DNA of 54,226 bases from Methylophaga sp. (GTDB lineage: Bacteria; Pseudomonadota; Gammaproteobacteria; Nitrosococcales; Methylophagaceae), in NCBI GenBank assembly GCA_020831825.1, contig JAFIFW010000015.1, positions 1 through 54,226 on the forward strand, read 5' to 3'. The notes beneath the pieces were generated by a model. That model did no database searches, was not told the DNA's origin, and saw only the letters and a program-made list of their open reading frames with translations. Shown one piece after another: positions 8,830 through 16,809 of this stretch. A program made the position numbers and the translations under genes. Positions within the stretch are counted from its first letter, which is position 1; every line of letters begins with the position of its first letter.

Positions 8830-10137
8830 TTAATCCGCTGAAAACTGGGCAGAAGGAAAATGTACACTCACCTCGGTACCCTCCCCCATCTTGCTGGATA
8901 GTCTTAAGCTCCAGTCATAGCGGTTACACAGTCGTTTTACGATGGTCATGCCAATGCCATGACCATTACTTTGACGTTGTTGCTCGGCACGATAAAACGG
9001 TTTGAAAACCTGACTCATCTGCTCCTGATTCATGCCCACACCACTGTCCGCGACCGAAAAGCCATCACTGCGAACACGAATATTGATGCTGCCACGAGGT
9101 GTATAGTTAAACGCGTTGCGTAACAGATTGCTGATAAGAATCTGCACCACTCGCTCTGGCCCAATAATGCTCAGCATGCCAGCCTCTTCAACGTTTATCG
9201 TAATCGGCTTGTCGTGATAAATGATTCGCAGCGTTTCTAATTCAGAAGCGATCAAATCATTAATATTTACTCGCTGCTGTGGCAGACTTTGCCCCTGCTC
9301 ACGCGCCAGTATCAACAAGGTTTCAATCAGCGCTTCCATATCATAAAGCGTTCGATACATGCGATTAACCTGCGGACTGGCGCTGTCCCCATATTTGCGC
9401 TCAATTACCTCCAGTGCGCTGCGCAGAACGGCAATAGGTGTTCGCAGTTCATGACTGGCATCACGGGTAAAGTTTCGCTCGCGTTCAACAAACGAATCCA
9501 GTCGATCGGTAAATCTGTCCAGGGCACTGACCAGACTGGCCACCTCTTCATCCGTGATATCCCGAATATCTCCCAGTTCAAGGCGTGGTAAGTGACCATC
9601 TTTAAAGTCCGCTTCACTGACTGCACGTGCCAGTTTCACTACAGGTGAGACAGCTTTATGCGACTGTCGATAAGCGAACCAGGCTAGCATGTACAGCACA
9701 ACCAGGACGGCAGCCAATGGCATGATGCCAAAGACCAAAGCGAGTCTGGAAACCTTCACTTCATCGAAAATCAAAAACAATCGCTGTCCATTGTGATCGT
9801 CAACAAAGACAATTGGCACCAGATTACCCATTGGTACACGATGCATGCCGGGCGAAAGATCTTTGAGTGGCTCAGGTGTCGAAGATTTGTCCCCTGCGAC
9901 CATCATGTAAGACTTCAAGTTCATCGTATTTGGCAGTGCAAATTCCGGGTCAGCGTCACGCATCTGCCAAAAATACTCGGCCTCACCTTGTAAGGCCGCT
10001 CGCACCAGAATGCCTTCCAGCGTGAATTTTGCGGCATAGATCCCTGCCAGTGTCACCAGGCTGATCAAGGCAATCTGAATCAGAAATACCTTGACCAGCT
10101 TCCGTTGCAGCGTGTTGCTGGAAAGCTGTTGTTTCAA
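8830..10137 (-). CDS. Membrane sensor histidine kinase of the lipid-modification operon
   Basis: The 435-residue kinase has TM helix 1 (about 17-38), a periplasmic sensor of about 90 residues without recognisable domain, TM helix 2 (about 131-155), a HAMP-like linker and a DHp domain with phospho-accepting His229 in FTRDASHELRTPIAV. The catalytic domain shows N box LLRNAFNYTP, G1 VADSGVGM and G2 GHGIGM. Start is a TTG one base after the stop of the preceding methyltransferase; no ATG lies near, so coupling to that gene is likely. It is the last gene of an eight-gene lipid operon and its stop is three bases from that of the convergent response regulator. A kinase co-transcribed with the enzymes it may control suggests feedback from membrane state. 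The signal is unknown. Confidence 0.9.
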   Translation of the reverse strand: MKQQLSSNTLQRKLVKVFLIQIALISLVTLAGIYAAKFTLEGILVRAALQGEAEYFWQMRDADPEFALPNTMNLKSYMMVAGDKSSTPEPLKDLSPGMHRVPMGNLVPIVFVDDHNGQRLFLIFDEVKVSRLALVFGIMPLAAVLVVLYMLAWFAYRQSHKAVSPVVKLARAVSEADFKDGHLPRLELGDIRDITDEEVASLVSALDRFTDRLDSFVERERNFTRDASHELRTPIAVLRSALEVIERKYGDSASPQVNRMYRTLYDMEALIETLLILAREQGQSLPQQRVNINDLIASELETLRIIYHDKPITINVEEAGMLSIIGPERVVQILISNLLRNAFNYTPRGSINIRVRSDGFSVADSGVGMNQEQMSQVFKPFYRAEQQRQSNGHGIGMTIVKRLCNRYDWSLRLSSKMGEGTEVSVHFPSAQFSAD

Positions 10138-10138
10138 T

Positions 10139-11173
10139 TCAATTCAACCGTTTGCTGAACAAATAGTGTCCGACCAACCATTCTGTACCATCACGATAAC
10201 CGAACAGTTCTGCACAGGCCATGAAAAACAATCGCCAGCGCTGCAACCAGATAGTGCCCTGGCCTTGACCGTAGATCTCGTCAAACAACTGTTTGATTTG
10301 CTTGCTGTGACGGTCGGTATTCTCCAGCCAGGCTTCTGATGTTTTCTGATAGTGCTTTCCATTGACCAACCACTGGCGCTCAATGCGCATCGTATCCTGA
10401 AAATGCAACAACGTATCGGCAGATGGCATCAACCCGCCGGTAAAGAAATATTGTCCCATCCAGTTGTCATCACCTTTCGTCTCGAAGGGATATACCACTT
10501 CACGATGGCAGAAAATGTGCACAAACAGCTTGCCATCAGCACGCAGCCAACCGCTGATTTTTTCAAACAGCTTCTGGTAATTACGCATGTGCTCAAACAT
10601 TTCAATCGACACCACCCGATCAAACTGCTCAGTCAGTTCCAATGCGTTGACATCACAGGTAATAATTCGAAGGTTGCTAAGGCCTCGTTCCAATGCCTGA
10701 CGCTCAATATGCTGTCTTTGAGAATTGGAGTTGGAGACACCGGTGATACGCGAGCGTGGAAATTTCTCAGCCAGATACAAGGTCAGTGAACCCCAGCCAC
10801 AGCCGAGCTCAAGGATATCCTGACCATTTTCGAACTCACCGCGCTCGACATATTTTTCAAACATGGCTTGTTCTGCTTCATCAAGGTTGAGCGTGTAATC
10901 ATCCCACCAGCAACTGCTGTACTTAAGATGTTTGCCTAATGCCAGCTGATAAAACGCTGCCGGAACTTCGTAATGCTGTTCATTGGCCGCATCTGTTTCA
11001 ATGGCAATCGGGCTTTCACGCAGCATACTGATACGACTGATTTTGTGCAGACTGGATTGTTCCGGGTTATGAGCAAATTCATCCTCAAGCCTCTGTTTGA
11101 GCAGCTTGCGAATGCCAACTCTCACCAGAGCATCTGGTATCAGGCCTTTTTCAGCGATTTGAATCAAACTCAT
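10139..11173 (-). CDS. CFA-synthase-like SAM methyltransferase (second copy)
   Basis: This 344-residue enzyme belongs to the cyclopropane-fatty-acid-synthase-like methyltransferases, closer to the shorter subgroup that also includes plant N-methyltransferases. It lacks the N-terminal lipid-binding domain of E. coli Cfa. Visible are NEQHYEVPAAFYQLALG (equivalent to the usual AEHYDLGN region), YSSCWW, SAM motif I ILELGCGWG (120-128), SIEMFEHM with the conserved Glu, VHIF with a conserved His, and KHYQKT with Tyr. The cysteine normally following YS is Ser here, with Cys one residue later. GGAGGAAAC precedes the ATG, which overlaps the DUF1295 stop as ATGA. The substrate is probably an unsaturated acyl chain of a phospholipid, but this is inferred from family and neighbours. 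Confidence 0.85.
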   Translation of the reverse strand: MSLIQIAEKGLIPDALVRVGIRKLLKQRLEDEFAHNPEQSSLHKISRISMLRESPIAIETDAANEQHYEVPAAFYQLALGKHLKYSSCWWDDYTLNLDEAEQAMFEKYVERGEFENGQDILELGCGWGSLTLYLAEKFPRSRITGVSNSNSQRQHIERQALERGLSNLRIITCDVNALELTEQFDRVVSIEMFEHMRNYQKLFEKISGWLRADGKLFVHIFCHREVVYPFETKGDDNWMGQYFFTGGLMPSADTLLHFQDTMRIERQWLVNGKHYQKTSEAWLENTDRHSKQIKQLFDEIYGQGQGTIWLQRWRLFFMACAELFGYRDGTEWLVGHYLFSKRLN

Positions 11174-11934
11174 GAACGTTTCCTCCAGGGAATGAATGGG
11201 CTGGTTGTCTGTTGATAACGACGATAGGCGTCACCACGACTACGCAAAGCCTGTTGTTCTGTATAGGGAATACCACTGATGAAATAAAGAAAAGCCAGCA
11301 TGACCAGCGGCGCCAGCCAAAGCCAACCGGCATAGCTCAGACCAATGGCCATAATCGGATAGCTGAACCAGTGCAGCCATTCAAAAAAATAATTGGGGTG
11401 TCTTGAATAGAACCAGAGTCCTGTTTCACAGACTTTGCCTTTGTTGGCAGGATCAGAGCGAAACGCATGCAACTGCTGATCCGCGATGTTGACCCCAACA
11501 AAAGCGCCCAGGGCCAACAACAACGCCAGCACGTGTTGTGGCTGAAGCTGTTCGATATTTCCGTTGGCGATGACCCAGGCGGGCAAGGCCAACAACCAGG
11601 CGAGCATAGCCTGTGCCAGGAAAAACCAGAGCAGGTTTTGATCGGCGGTTTCTCCCCAGTGCTGTCGCAGATATCGGTAACGACCGTCTTCAGGTTCTAC
11701 CAGTACACGTCTGGCTAAATGCCAACTCAAACGAAGATACCAGCCACCCATGATGATCGCTATCAGCACCCTGAGCATTACGCTGCCATCTGAAAAAACA
11801 GCATAAATAATCGCAATCAGTCCGAGGTTAAATGCCCACAACACATCAACAATGCCTGCATTTTGTTGCCGGCATTGCCAGATCCAGCCTGAAAACATCA
11901 CCGCCACTGCTATAAACAGACTAAGCCAGAGCAT
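11170..11934 (-). CDS. DUF1295 integral membrane protein (steroid 5-alpha-reductase-like)
   Basis: The 254-residue protein has about six to seven hydrophobic segments and the C-terminal DUF1295 signature CETGLWFYSRHPNYFFEWLHW followed by GIPYTEQQALRSRGDAYRRYQ. This resembles steroid 5-alpha-reductases and isoprenylcysteine methyltransferases, which act on lipid substrates in the membrane and bind NADPH or SAM through this end. An enoyl or similar lipid reductase role is plausible but unproven. AAGGAACAGCAAA precedes the ATG. The start overlaps the end of the DUF2878 gene by 14 bases and the stop overlaps the next methyltransferase by four, so it sits firmly inside the operon. Confidence 0.85.
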   Translation of the reverse strand: MLWLSLFIAVAVMFSGWIWQCRQQNAGIVDVLWAFNLGLIAIIYAVFSDGSVMLRVLIAIIMGGWYLRLSWHLARRVLVEPEDGRYRYLRQHWGETADQNLLWFFLAQAMLAWLLALPAWVIANGNIEQLQPQHVLALLLALGAFVGVNIADQQLHAFRSDPANKGKVCETGLWFYSRHPNYFFEWLHWFSYPIMAIGLSYAGWLWLAPLVMLAFLYFISGIPYTEQQALRSRGDAYRRYQQTTSPFIPWRKRS

Positions 11935-12454
11935 TTTGCTGTTCCTTTTCTTGTTGGTGCCAAATTCTGGCCAGTAATAACAGACCCGGAACTACCAAAG
12001 CCCAGGCAATAGCCAATCCAGCCAGCAGTGCCGGTGTATCCAGCCAAACCAGTGCGCCAAACCGCTCACCAGCAAAGTAAGACAGTGGTCCGCCTATGGC
12101 TGAAAATGCAGCCGCCATGCCTAACTTCGTTTGCATCCAGGCCAATGAATGGTTGAGCACCAAGGCAAAGTTGACCCACAGACATAAAATCCATACCGGT
12201 GCAGTTTGCTCAGCCAACTGTTCGTTGAACACCAGCCAGCCCATTGCCGGCCAAAAACTGTCGAGCACCAGCCCAACCAGCAAGGCGGTAATCACCAATC
12301 TGAAGTCTGTGCGACGACTGTTGGAATACCAAAAATGAGTCAGTAAAAATACACTGCTATACAGCACTGCAATTCGACTGTCAGGCACACTGCCGGCAAT
12401 GACGCAGACCAGCCAGCCGACTTGAAACAGAACAAAATTAACCAGCTTGGACAT
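11921..12454 (-). CDS. DUF2878 small integral membrane protein
   Basis: The 177-residue product starts MSKLVNFVLFQVGWLVCVIAG and contains four to five hydrophobic helices with conserved-looking FWPAMGWLVF and GGPLSYFAGERFGAL segments. It fits the DUF2878 family, which has no known activity but recurs next to CFA-type methyltransferase, DUF1365 and FAD oxidoreductase genes. The ATG at 12454 lies within the last codons of the upstream methyltransferase (17-base overlap); a longer open frame upstream would encode cysteine-rich residues unlike the family. It may form a membrane platform or partner for the modifying enzymes, which is inference from context only. Confidence 0.8.
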   Translation of the reverse strand: MSKLVNFVLFQVGWLVCVIAGSVPDSRIAVLYSSVFLLTHFWYSNSRRTDFRLVITALLVGLVLDSFWPAMGWLVFNEQLAEQTAPVWILCLWVNFALVLNHSLAWMQTKLGMAAAFSAIGGPLSYFAGERFGALVWLDTPALLAGLAIAWALVVPGLLLLARIWHQQEKEQQNALA

Positions 12455-13709
12455 TAGCAGGCACCCACTGTGAACGACGGTTTTCAGGTTTGCTGAACAG
12501 CAGATGCACATCACTGATACTGCGCTCGATAAATCCACCTTCGCAGTAACACAGATAAAACTCCCACATCCGAATAAAGTGTTCCGGGTAGCCCAGCGCT
12601 CTGACTTGGTCGAGCTTGCTCATAAACCGCTCACGCCAGATGTTGATTGTCTGGGCATAGCTCGGACCAATATCTTCAAGGTTGATAAGACGCAGTTCAG
12701 CCTTTGCCGCAGCATTACTCAGCACGGTCACACTCGGGATAAAGCTGCCGGGGAAGATATATCGCTTGATGAAGTCGACTTCTTTGACTGCTTGATGATA
12801 GCGATGGTCTTCAATGGTGATTGCCTGAATAATTGCCAGACCTTCAGGCTTGAGTAATGACGAACATTTTTCGAAGTAACCTTCGATAAAGTGATGCCCC
12901 ACCGCTTCAACCATCTCGATGGATATCAGCTTGTCATACTGCCCCTGCAAGTCGCGGTAATCCTCCAGCAGCACGGTGACGCGATCCTGCAAACCGGCAC
13001 GTTTGATTCGCGCCTGTGTGTAGTCAAATTGCTGTTTGGAGATCGTGGTTGTAGTCACCTTGCAACCGTAATTAAGGGCTGCATAAACAGCGGCGCCACC
13101 CCAGCCTGTGCCTATCTCCAACAGATGATCGTCAGGTGTCAGTGCCAGCTTGTCGCATAATCTGGCCAGTTTCTGCGATTGTGCGTCCTCAAGACTCTCA
13201 TCACCGGATATGAACAGACCTGATGAGTACATCATCCAGTCCTTGTCCAAAAACAATTCAAACAAGGCATTACCCAGATCATAGTGCGCCGCGATATTAC
13301 GACGACTGCCATCACGCGTGTTGCGATTAAACCAGTGCAGTGCCTTCATGAACCAGGCTGCAAAGCGTGCAGGTCCTCTTTCCATACCATCGTTCAAATG
13401 GCGATTGCGAACCAGTAAACGCACCAGACCAGTCAAATCGTCACAGTGCCAGTCACCGGCCATGTACGATTCAGCAGCGCCAACACTGCCACCGTGAATC
13501 ACAGACTCAAAGAAGTTGTCATTAATCACCCAGAGCGTGATGCGCAAGTCGGTGCCTACATTGCCAAATACATAGTGATTGTCACCATCCACCAGCGTCA
13601 GCTGCCCAACACTCAACTGTGCCAGTTGCCTCAGCAGCAGCTTTTGATACAAGCCTGCAAGTCGACCGCGCTTATCCGACTGTGAAGCTTGAGACAGATC
13701 AGATTTCAT
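12438..13709 (-). CDS. CFA-type SAM-dependent fatty-acyl methyltransferase (first copy)
   Basis: At 423 residues this has the full Cfa architecture: an N-terminal lipid-binding region (residues 1-110, with GGSVGAAESYMAGDWHCDDL) and a Rossmann methyltransferase domain with AHYDLGN (141-147), SAM motif I LLEIGTGWGG (197-205), EMVEAVG (Glu268), KRYIFPG and PSYAQTI (Tyr351). Classical enzymes methylenate cis-unsaturated phospholipid acyl chains. Two recalled bicarbonate-site residues of E. coli Cfa differ: Cys139 is Ser (MYSSG) and His266 is Gln (IIQAI). This suggests a methylated or further oxidised product rather than a cyclopropane ring, though that is inference. The ATG overlaps the DUF1365 stop by one base (TAATG) behind AGGAGAGC. 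Confidence 0.88.
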   Translation of the reverse strand: MKSDLSQASQSDKRGRLAGLYQKLLLRQLAQLSVGQLTLVDGDNHYVFGNVGTDLRITLWVINDNFFESVIHGGSVGAAESYMAGDWHCDDLTGLVRLLVRNRHLNDGMERGPARFAAWFMKALHWFNRNTRDGSRRNIAAHYDLGNALFELFLDKDWMMYSSGLFISGDESLEDAQSQKLARLCDKLALTPDDHLLEIGTGWGGAAVYAALNYGCKVTTTTISKQQFDYTQARIKRAGLQDRVTVLLEDYRDLQGQYDKLISIEMVEAVGHHFIEGYFEKCSSLLKPEGLAIIQAITIEDHRYHQAVKEVDFIKRYIFPGSFIPSVTVLSNAAAKAELRLINLEDIGPSYAQTINIWRERFMSKLDQVRALGYPEHFIRMWEFYLCYCEGGFIERSISDVHLLFSKPENRRSQWVPANVQAG

Positions 13710-14479
13710 TACTGCTCTCCTGTGGCGTTATCCGTTGGGCTTGATTTGCCGGGGTGGTTGTAAAACGGCACGCCCTTGAGTTTGAGTCGCAGTGCATGCC
13801 AGTAAATCCTTATCACCACGCGTAGAGTCTGCAGTGGATATTGCCAGGGCAACCGCCGCATCGATTGTTGCGTAAACGCTTGAACACTGCCCTTCATGGC
13901 TGCTTCAAATTGTTTTTGCTGATCTTTAAACAGCGTCATGTGGATATCCAAATGCTGTGGCTGCATACGGAAGCGCCACAAATAACGCAGTTGCATCGGC
14001 ATAAAGGGTGACACATGAAATTGCTTGTCAAACTCAAACAACTGTTCTTCAGAACCGTCTTGCACCGGCAACACATAGCTGAACCGTTCATTCCAAGGTG
14101 TGTTGTTAATTTCAGCCACAATGAACTTGAGCTTTTGTTGGTCATAGCAAAAATAAAAACTCACCGGGTTGAACACAAAGCCGGCATATCTTGGATGGGT
14201 GAGAATTTTGACACTGCCGCTAAAGGGCTGCTGGCAGCTTTGCCAGATACGTTCAGCTACCGCCTGTTTGATGCTCAGTGAGGCGTCGCCGATATAGTCA
14301 TCACGAACAAAGCCAATCAGGTTAAAGCGATTAATGGACCACCAGCGGCTCTTACAAAAAACTGCCTCAAGTTGATCAACATCAAATAACAACATCGCCA
14401 GTGGATATTCAAAACCATGCACTTTGGGCTGGAAACGCTGATGCCAGACTGTTCCTTGAAGAATGCCATCAGCCAGCAT
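13709..14479 (-). CDS. DUF1365 family protein
   Basis: The 256-residue product begins MLADGILQGTVWHQRFQPKVHGFEYPLAMLL and carries the family hallmark segment HPRYAGFVFNPVSFYFCYD plus NTPWNERFSYVL. DUF1365 proteins are of unknown activity but almost always sit between an FAD-dependent oxidoreductase and a CFA-type methyltransferase, as here. Start ATG 14479 lies 11 bases inside the end of the upstream oxidoreductase gene and has GAGG nine bases upstream; further upstream in-frame codons encode unrelated residues. No signal peptide or membrane helix is evident, so it is probably a cytoplasmic or peripheral partner in acyl-chain modification. Confidence 0.86.
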   Translation of the reverse strand: MLADGILQGTVWHQRFQPKVHGFEYPLAMLLFDVDQLEAVFCKSRWWSINRFNLIGFVRDDYIGDASLSIKQAVAERIWQSCQQPFSGSVKILTHPRYAGFVFNPVSFYFCYDQQKLKFIVAEINNTPWNERFSYVLPVQDGSEEQLFEFDKQFHVSPFMPMQLRYLWRFRMQPQHLDIHMTLFKDQQKQFEAAMKGSVQAFTQQSMRRLPWQYPLQTLRVVIRIYWHALRLKLKGVPFYNHPGKSSPTDNATGEQ

Positions 14480-15740
14480 GGATATTGCCCTCGCGGATAG
14501 TGTGGTATTGATGCATATGTGAGATGACACGTAACGCACTCTTCACACCATCTTCGTGAAAACCCCAGCCCCAATAAGCACCGCAATAATAGGTATGCTG
14601 TTCACCGACAAAATCCTGCCAGCGTTTTTGGGCTCGAAGAGTGTCAGTGTTGTAGATTGGGTGAGCATAACGGCGGCTCAGATACACCTTGGCAGGGTCC
14701 ACCAAATGTTCGGAATTGAGTGACACAATAAACGGCTGCTGATCATCCAGCCCCTGAAGCGTGTTCATGTGATAGCTGACGGTGCATTGGCTGGTTAACT
14801 CAGGGCACACCCGAACATTCCAACTAGCCCAGGCTGCGCGCCTGCCAGGCAGGATAGAGGTATCGTGATGCAGCAACATATCGTTTTGCTGATAGCGGAT
14901 ATCACCGAGCACCGCGACTTCCGCGACCGATGGCTTGGCCAGCATTTGCAATGCCTGATCCGAATGCGTAGCAATCACCACTTTGTCGAAACGTAAACTT
15001 TCACCATTGACGATGAGGGTTACGCCTGACGCATCACGCACAATTCGCTGTACAGGTGAGGCCAGATGGAACTGCGCATTGCTGGCTTTAATGAGTGCTT
15101 CGACGTATGAATTGGAACCACCCTTAACCACTCGCCACTGAGGTCTATCGGTCACTGACAACATGCGATGATTATTCATAAAACTGACAAAATAACGTGC
15201 CGGAAAATCACGAATACTGACGCTGGGTCCAGACCACAAAGCACAGGCCATTGGCAGCAGATGGTCATCGACAAAAACCTTGCTGTAACGGTTTTGATGC
15301 AGATATTCACCAATAGTCAATGTGTCATCAGATGACTCAAGTAGTTTGGGCGCTTCTCGGTAAAAGCGCAGCAAATCCCAAAGCATCATGTAAAAACGTG
15401 GATTGACCAGGTTTATTCGCTGACAAAATAAACGATTCAGATCTGTCGCGTTGTATTCCAGACCGCTTAGTGTGTTGTGCACACTAAAGCTCATTTCAGT
15501 CGGCTGACTTGAGACGCCTAACTCATCTAGCAGAGCGGTAAAACCAGGATAGTTCTCATGGTTGAAAACGATAAAGCCAGTATCGATTCGGTACTGCTGT
15601 CCCGCCACATCAATGTTGTGGGTATCGGTGTGGCCGCCCAGGTAATTGTTGGCTTCAAACAGGGAAACTTCATGTTCCTTCGACAGGTAATAGGCGCTGG
15701 TCAAACCAGAAATACCTGAACCGACAACGGCAATTTTCAT
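14469..15740 (-). CDS. FAD-dependent amine-oxidase-type oxidoreductase of the lipid operon
   Basis: This 423-residue flavoprotein starts with the dinucleotide-binding motif VVGSGISGL and continues with SLFEANNYLGGHTDTH, the second FAD segment typical of protoporphyrinogen-oxidase/desaturase-like amine oxidases. The C-terminal FAD segment is YCGAYWGWGFHEDGVKSAL. In related operons such proteins accompany DUF1365 and CFA-type methyltransferases and may oxidise or desaturate the methylated acyl chain; the substrate here is unknown. The ATG at 15740 overlaps the desaturase stop as ATGA, with a G-rich ribosome site. The stop is 11 bases inside the next gene, again indicating tight co-expression. 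Confidence 0.88.
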   Translation of the reverse strand: MKIAVVGSGISGLTSAYYLSKEHEVSLFEANNYLGGHTDTHNIDVAGQQYRIDTGFIVFNHENYPGFTALLDELGVSSQPTEMSFSVHNTLSGLEYNATDLNRLFCQRINLVNPRFYMMLWDLLRFYREAPKLLESSDDTLTIGEYLHQNRYSKVFVDDHLLPMACALWSGPSVSIRDFPARYFVSFMNNHRMLSVTDRPQWRVVKGGSNSYVEALIKASNAQFHLASPVQRIVRDASGVTLIVNGESLRFDKVVIATHSDQALQMLAKPSVAEVAVLGDIRYQQNDMLLHHDTSILPGRRAAWASWNVRVCPELTSQCTVSYHMNTLQGLDDQQPFIVSLNSEHLVDPAKVYLSRRYAHPIYNTDTLRAQKRWQDFVGEQHTYYCGAYWGWGFHEDGVKSALRVISHMHQYHTIREGNIHAG

Positions 15741-16660
15741 TGTTTGCCCCCCCCTGCCATATGCCTGTCACGTTTTGCTGCTGGCACTTGTTTTAGATCC
15801 CAAATCAGTCCTGACCAGTGCATCAGCTTGAGCAAATAAAAACTGATATCGATTTCCCACCAATAAAAACCCTGTCTGACCGAGGCTGAGTGGTGATGAT
15901 GGTTGTTGTGCCAGCCCTCTCCCAGTGTCAGCAGAGCCAGCAGGAAGTTATTACGGCTCTGATCACCGGTCTCATATCGCTGCTTGCCAAAACGATGCGC
16001 CAGTGAATTGATGGACAGTGTCGCGTGAATCAGCACCACGGTTGAAATGAAAAAGCCCCAGACCAACAGTTGCCAGCCATTGGTGCCAAGTTGTGGCGCA
16101 ATGTTTTCCAGCAAGCTTCCCAGCGCAAACAAACCGACTGCAAGCGTGGTGGGCACAAATACATCAAAGCGATCCAGCCAGCACAATTCAGGGTAACGTT
16201 TCAGATCCGGAATCAGGTTGTAATCGGCACGAAAATGTTTCTTGGACAAAAACCAGCCCATGTGACTCCACAGGAATCCTTCTCCGGGCGAGTGCGGATC
16301 TTCACTCTGATCCGAATGACGGTGGTGTTGTCTGTGATGAGCTGCCCACCAGAGCGGCCCACGCTGAGTTGCACTGGCACCAACTACCGCAAAGCCAAAT
16401 TGCATCAATCTTGAGGTTTTGAAGGCTTTGTGTGAGAAGTAACGATGGTAAAACGCGGTAATGGCAAACATTCGAACGAAATACAGAAATGCAGCGACCA
16501 ATATTGCCGTCGTAGAGACGCCAACCCACACTACTGCGAGACATCCCAGATGCAGAAAGATAAAAGGCACAACACGCAGCCAGTCGATCTCACGGCTGTC
16601 ATGGACTTGATTCTCGGGTGTTTCAGATCCGTTATCGAACCAGTAACGAAAGGCTTTCAT
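15737..16660 (-). CDS. Acyl-CoA/acyl-lipid delta-9-type fatty acid desaturase
   Basis: First gene of the lipid operon. The 307-residue di-iron membrane enzyme has the three histidine boxes of stearoyl-CoA-type desaturases: HRYFSH (72-77), HHRQHH (108-113) and HNNHH (251-255), plus the SINSLAH motif with Asn218 and His222. Hydrophobic helices flank the boxes. It would introduce a cis double bond into a saturated acyl chain, using O2 and electrons from a ferredoxin or similar donor. This supplies the unsaturated chain that the CFA-type methyltransferases downstream need. The ATG at 16660 is followed through by overlapping genes. The upstream region contains two GTGAA half-sites 11 bp apart, a candidate site for the operon's response regulator. 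Confidence 0.92.
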   Translation of the reverse strand: MKAFRYWFDNGSETPENQVHDSREIDWLRVVPFIFLHLGCLAVVWVGVSTTAILVAAFLYFVRMFAITAFYHRYFSHKAFKTSRLMQFGFAVVGASATQRGPLWWAAHHRQHHRHSDQSEDPHSPGEGFLWSHMGWFLSKKHFRADYNLIPDLKRYPELCWLDRFDVFVPTTLAVGLFALGSLLENIAPQLGTNGWQLLVWGFFISTVVLIHATLSINSLAHRFGKQRYETGDQSRNNFLLALLTLGEGWHNNHHHHSASVRQGFYWWEIDISFYLLKLMHWSGLIWDLKQVPAAKRDRHMAGGGKQ

Positions 16661-16703
16661 GAATTGAACTCTTGTTGGCTATAGAAATCGTAGGCTTGAA
16701 CAT

Positions 16704-16775
16704 GTGAACTTGGCGTGAAGACTTGCCAGCAAAGGCTTTCACCGGAAATTCACGGTGTCTTGATGTAATGTTCAC
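16704..16775. promoter_or_regulatory. Divergent control region with 11-bp-spaced TTCAC/GTGAA repeats
   Basis: GTGAA occurs at 16704-16708 and 16715-16719, and TTCAC at 16738-16742, 16749-16753 and 16771-16775. The steps are exactly 11, 11 and 22 bases. The two pairs point in opposite directions, towards the desaturase operon on the left and the chalcone-isomerase-like gene on the right, with 18 bases between them. OmpR/PhoB-type regulators bind such tandem repeats one helical turn apart. The response regulator at 8,128 is the obvious candidate; the match itself is seen, the assignment is inferred. No strong -35/-10 pair was identified with confidence. Confidence 0.6.
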
Positions 16776-16809
16776 TGATTATACAGTTGAATTTTTTAGG
16801 GGGGGTGAA

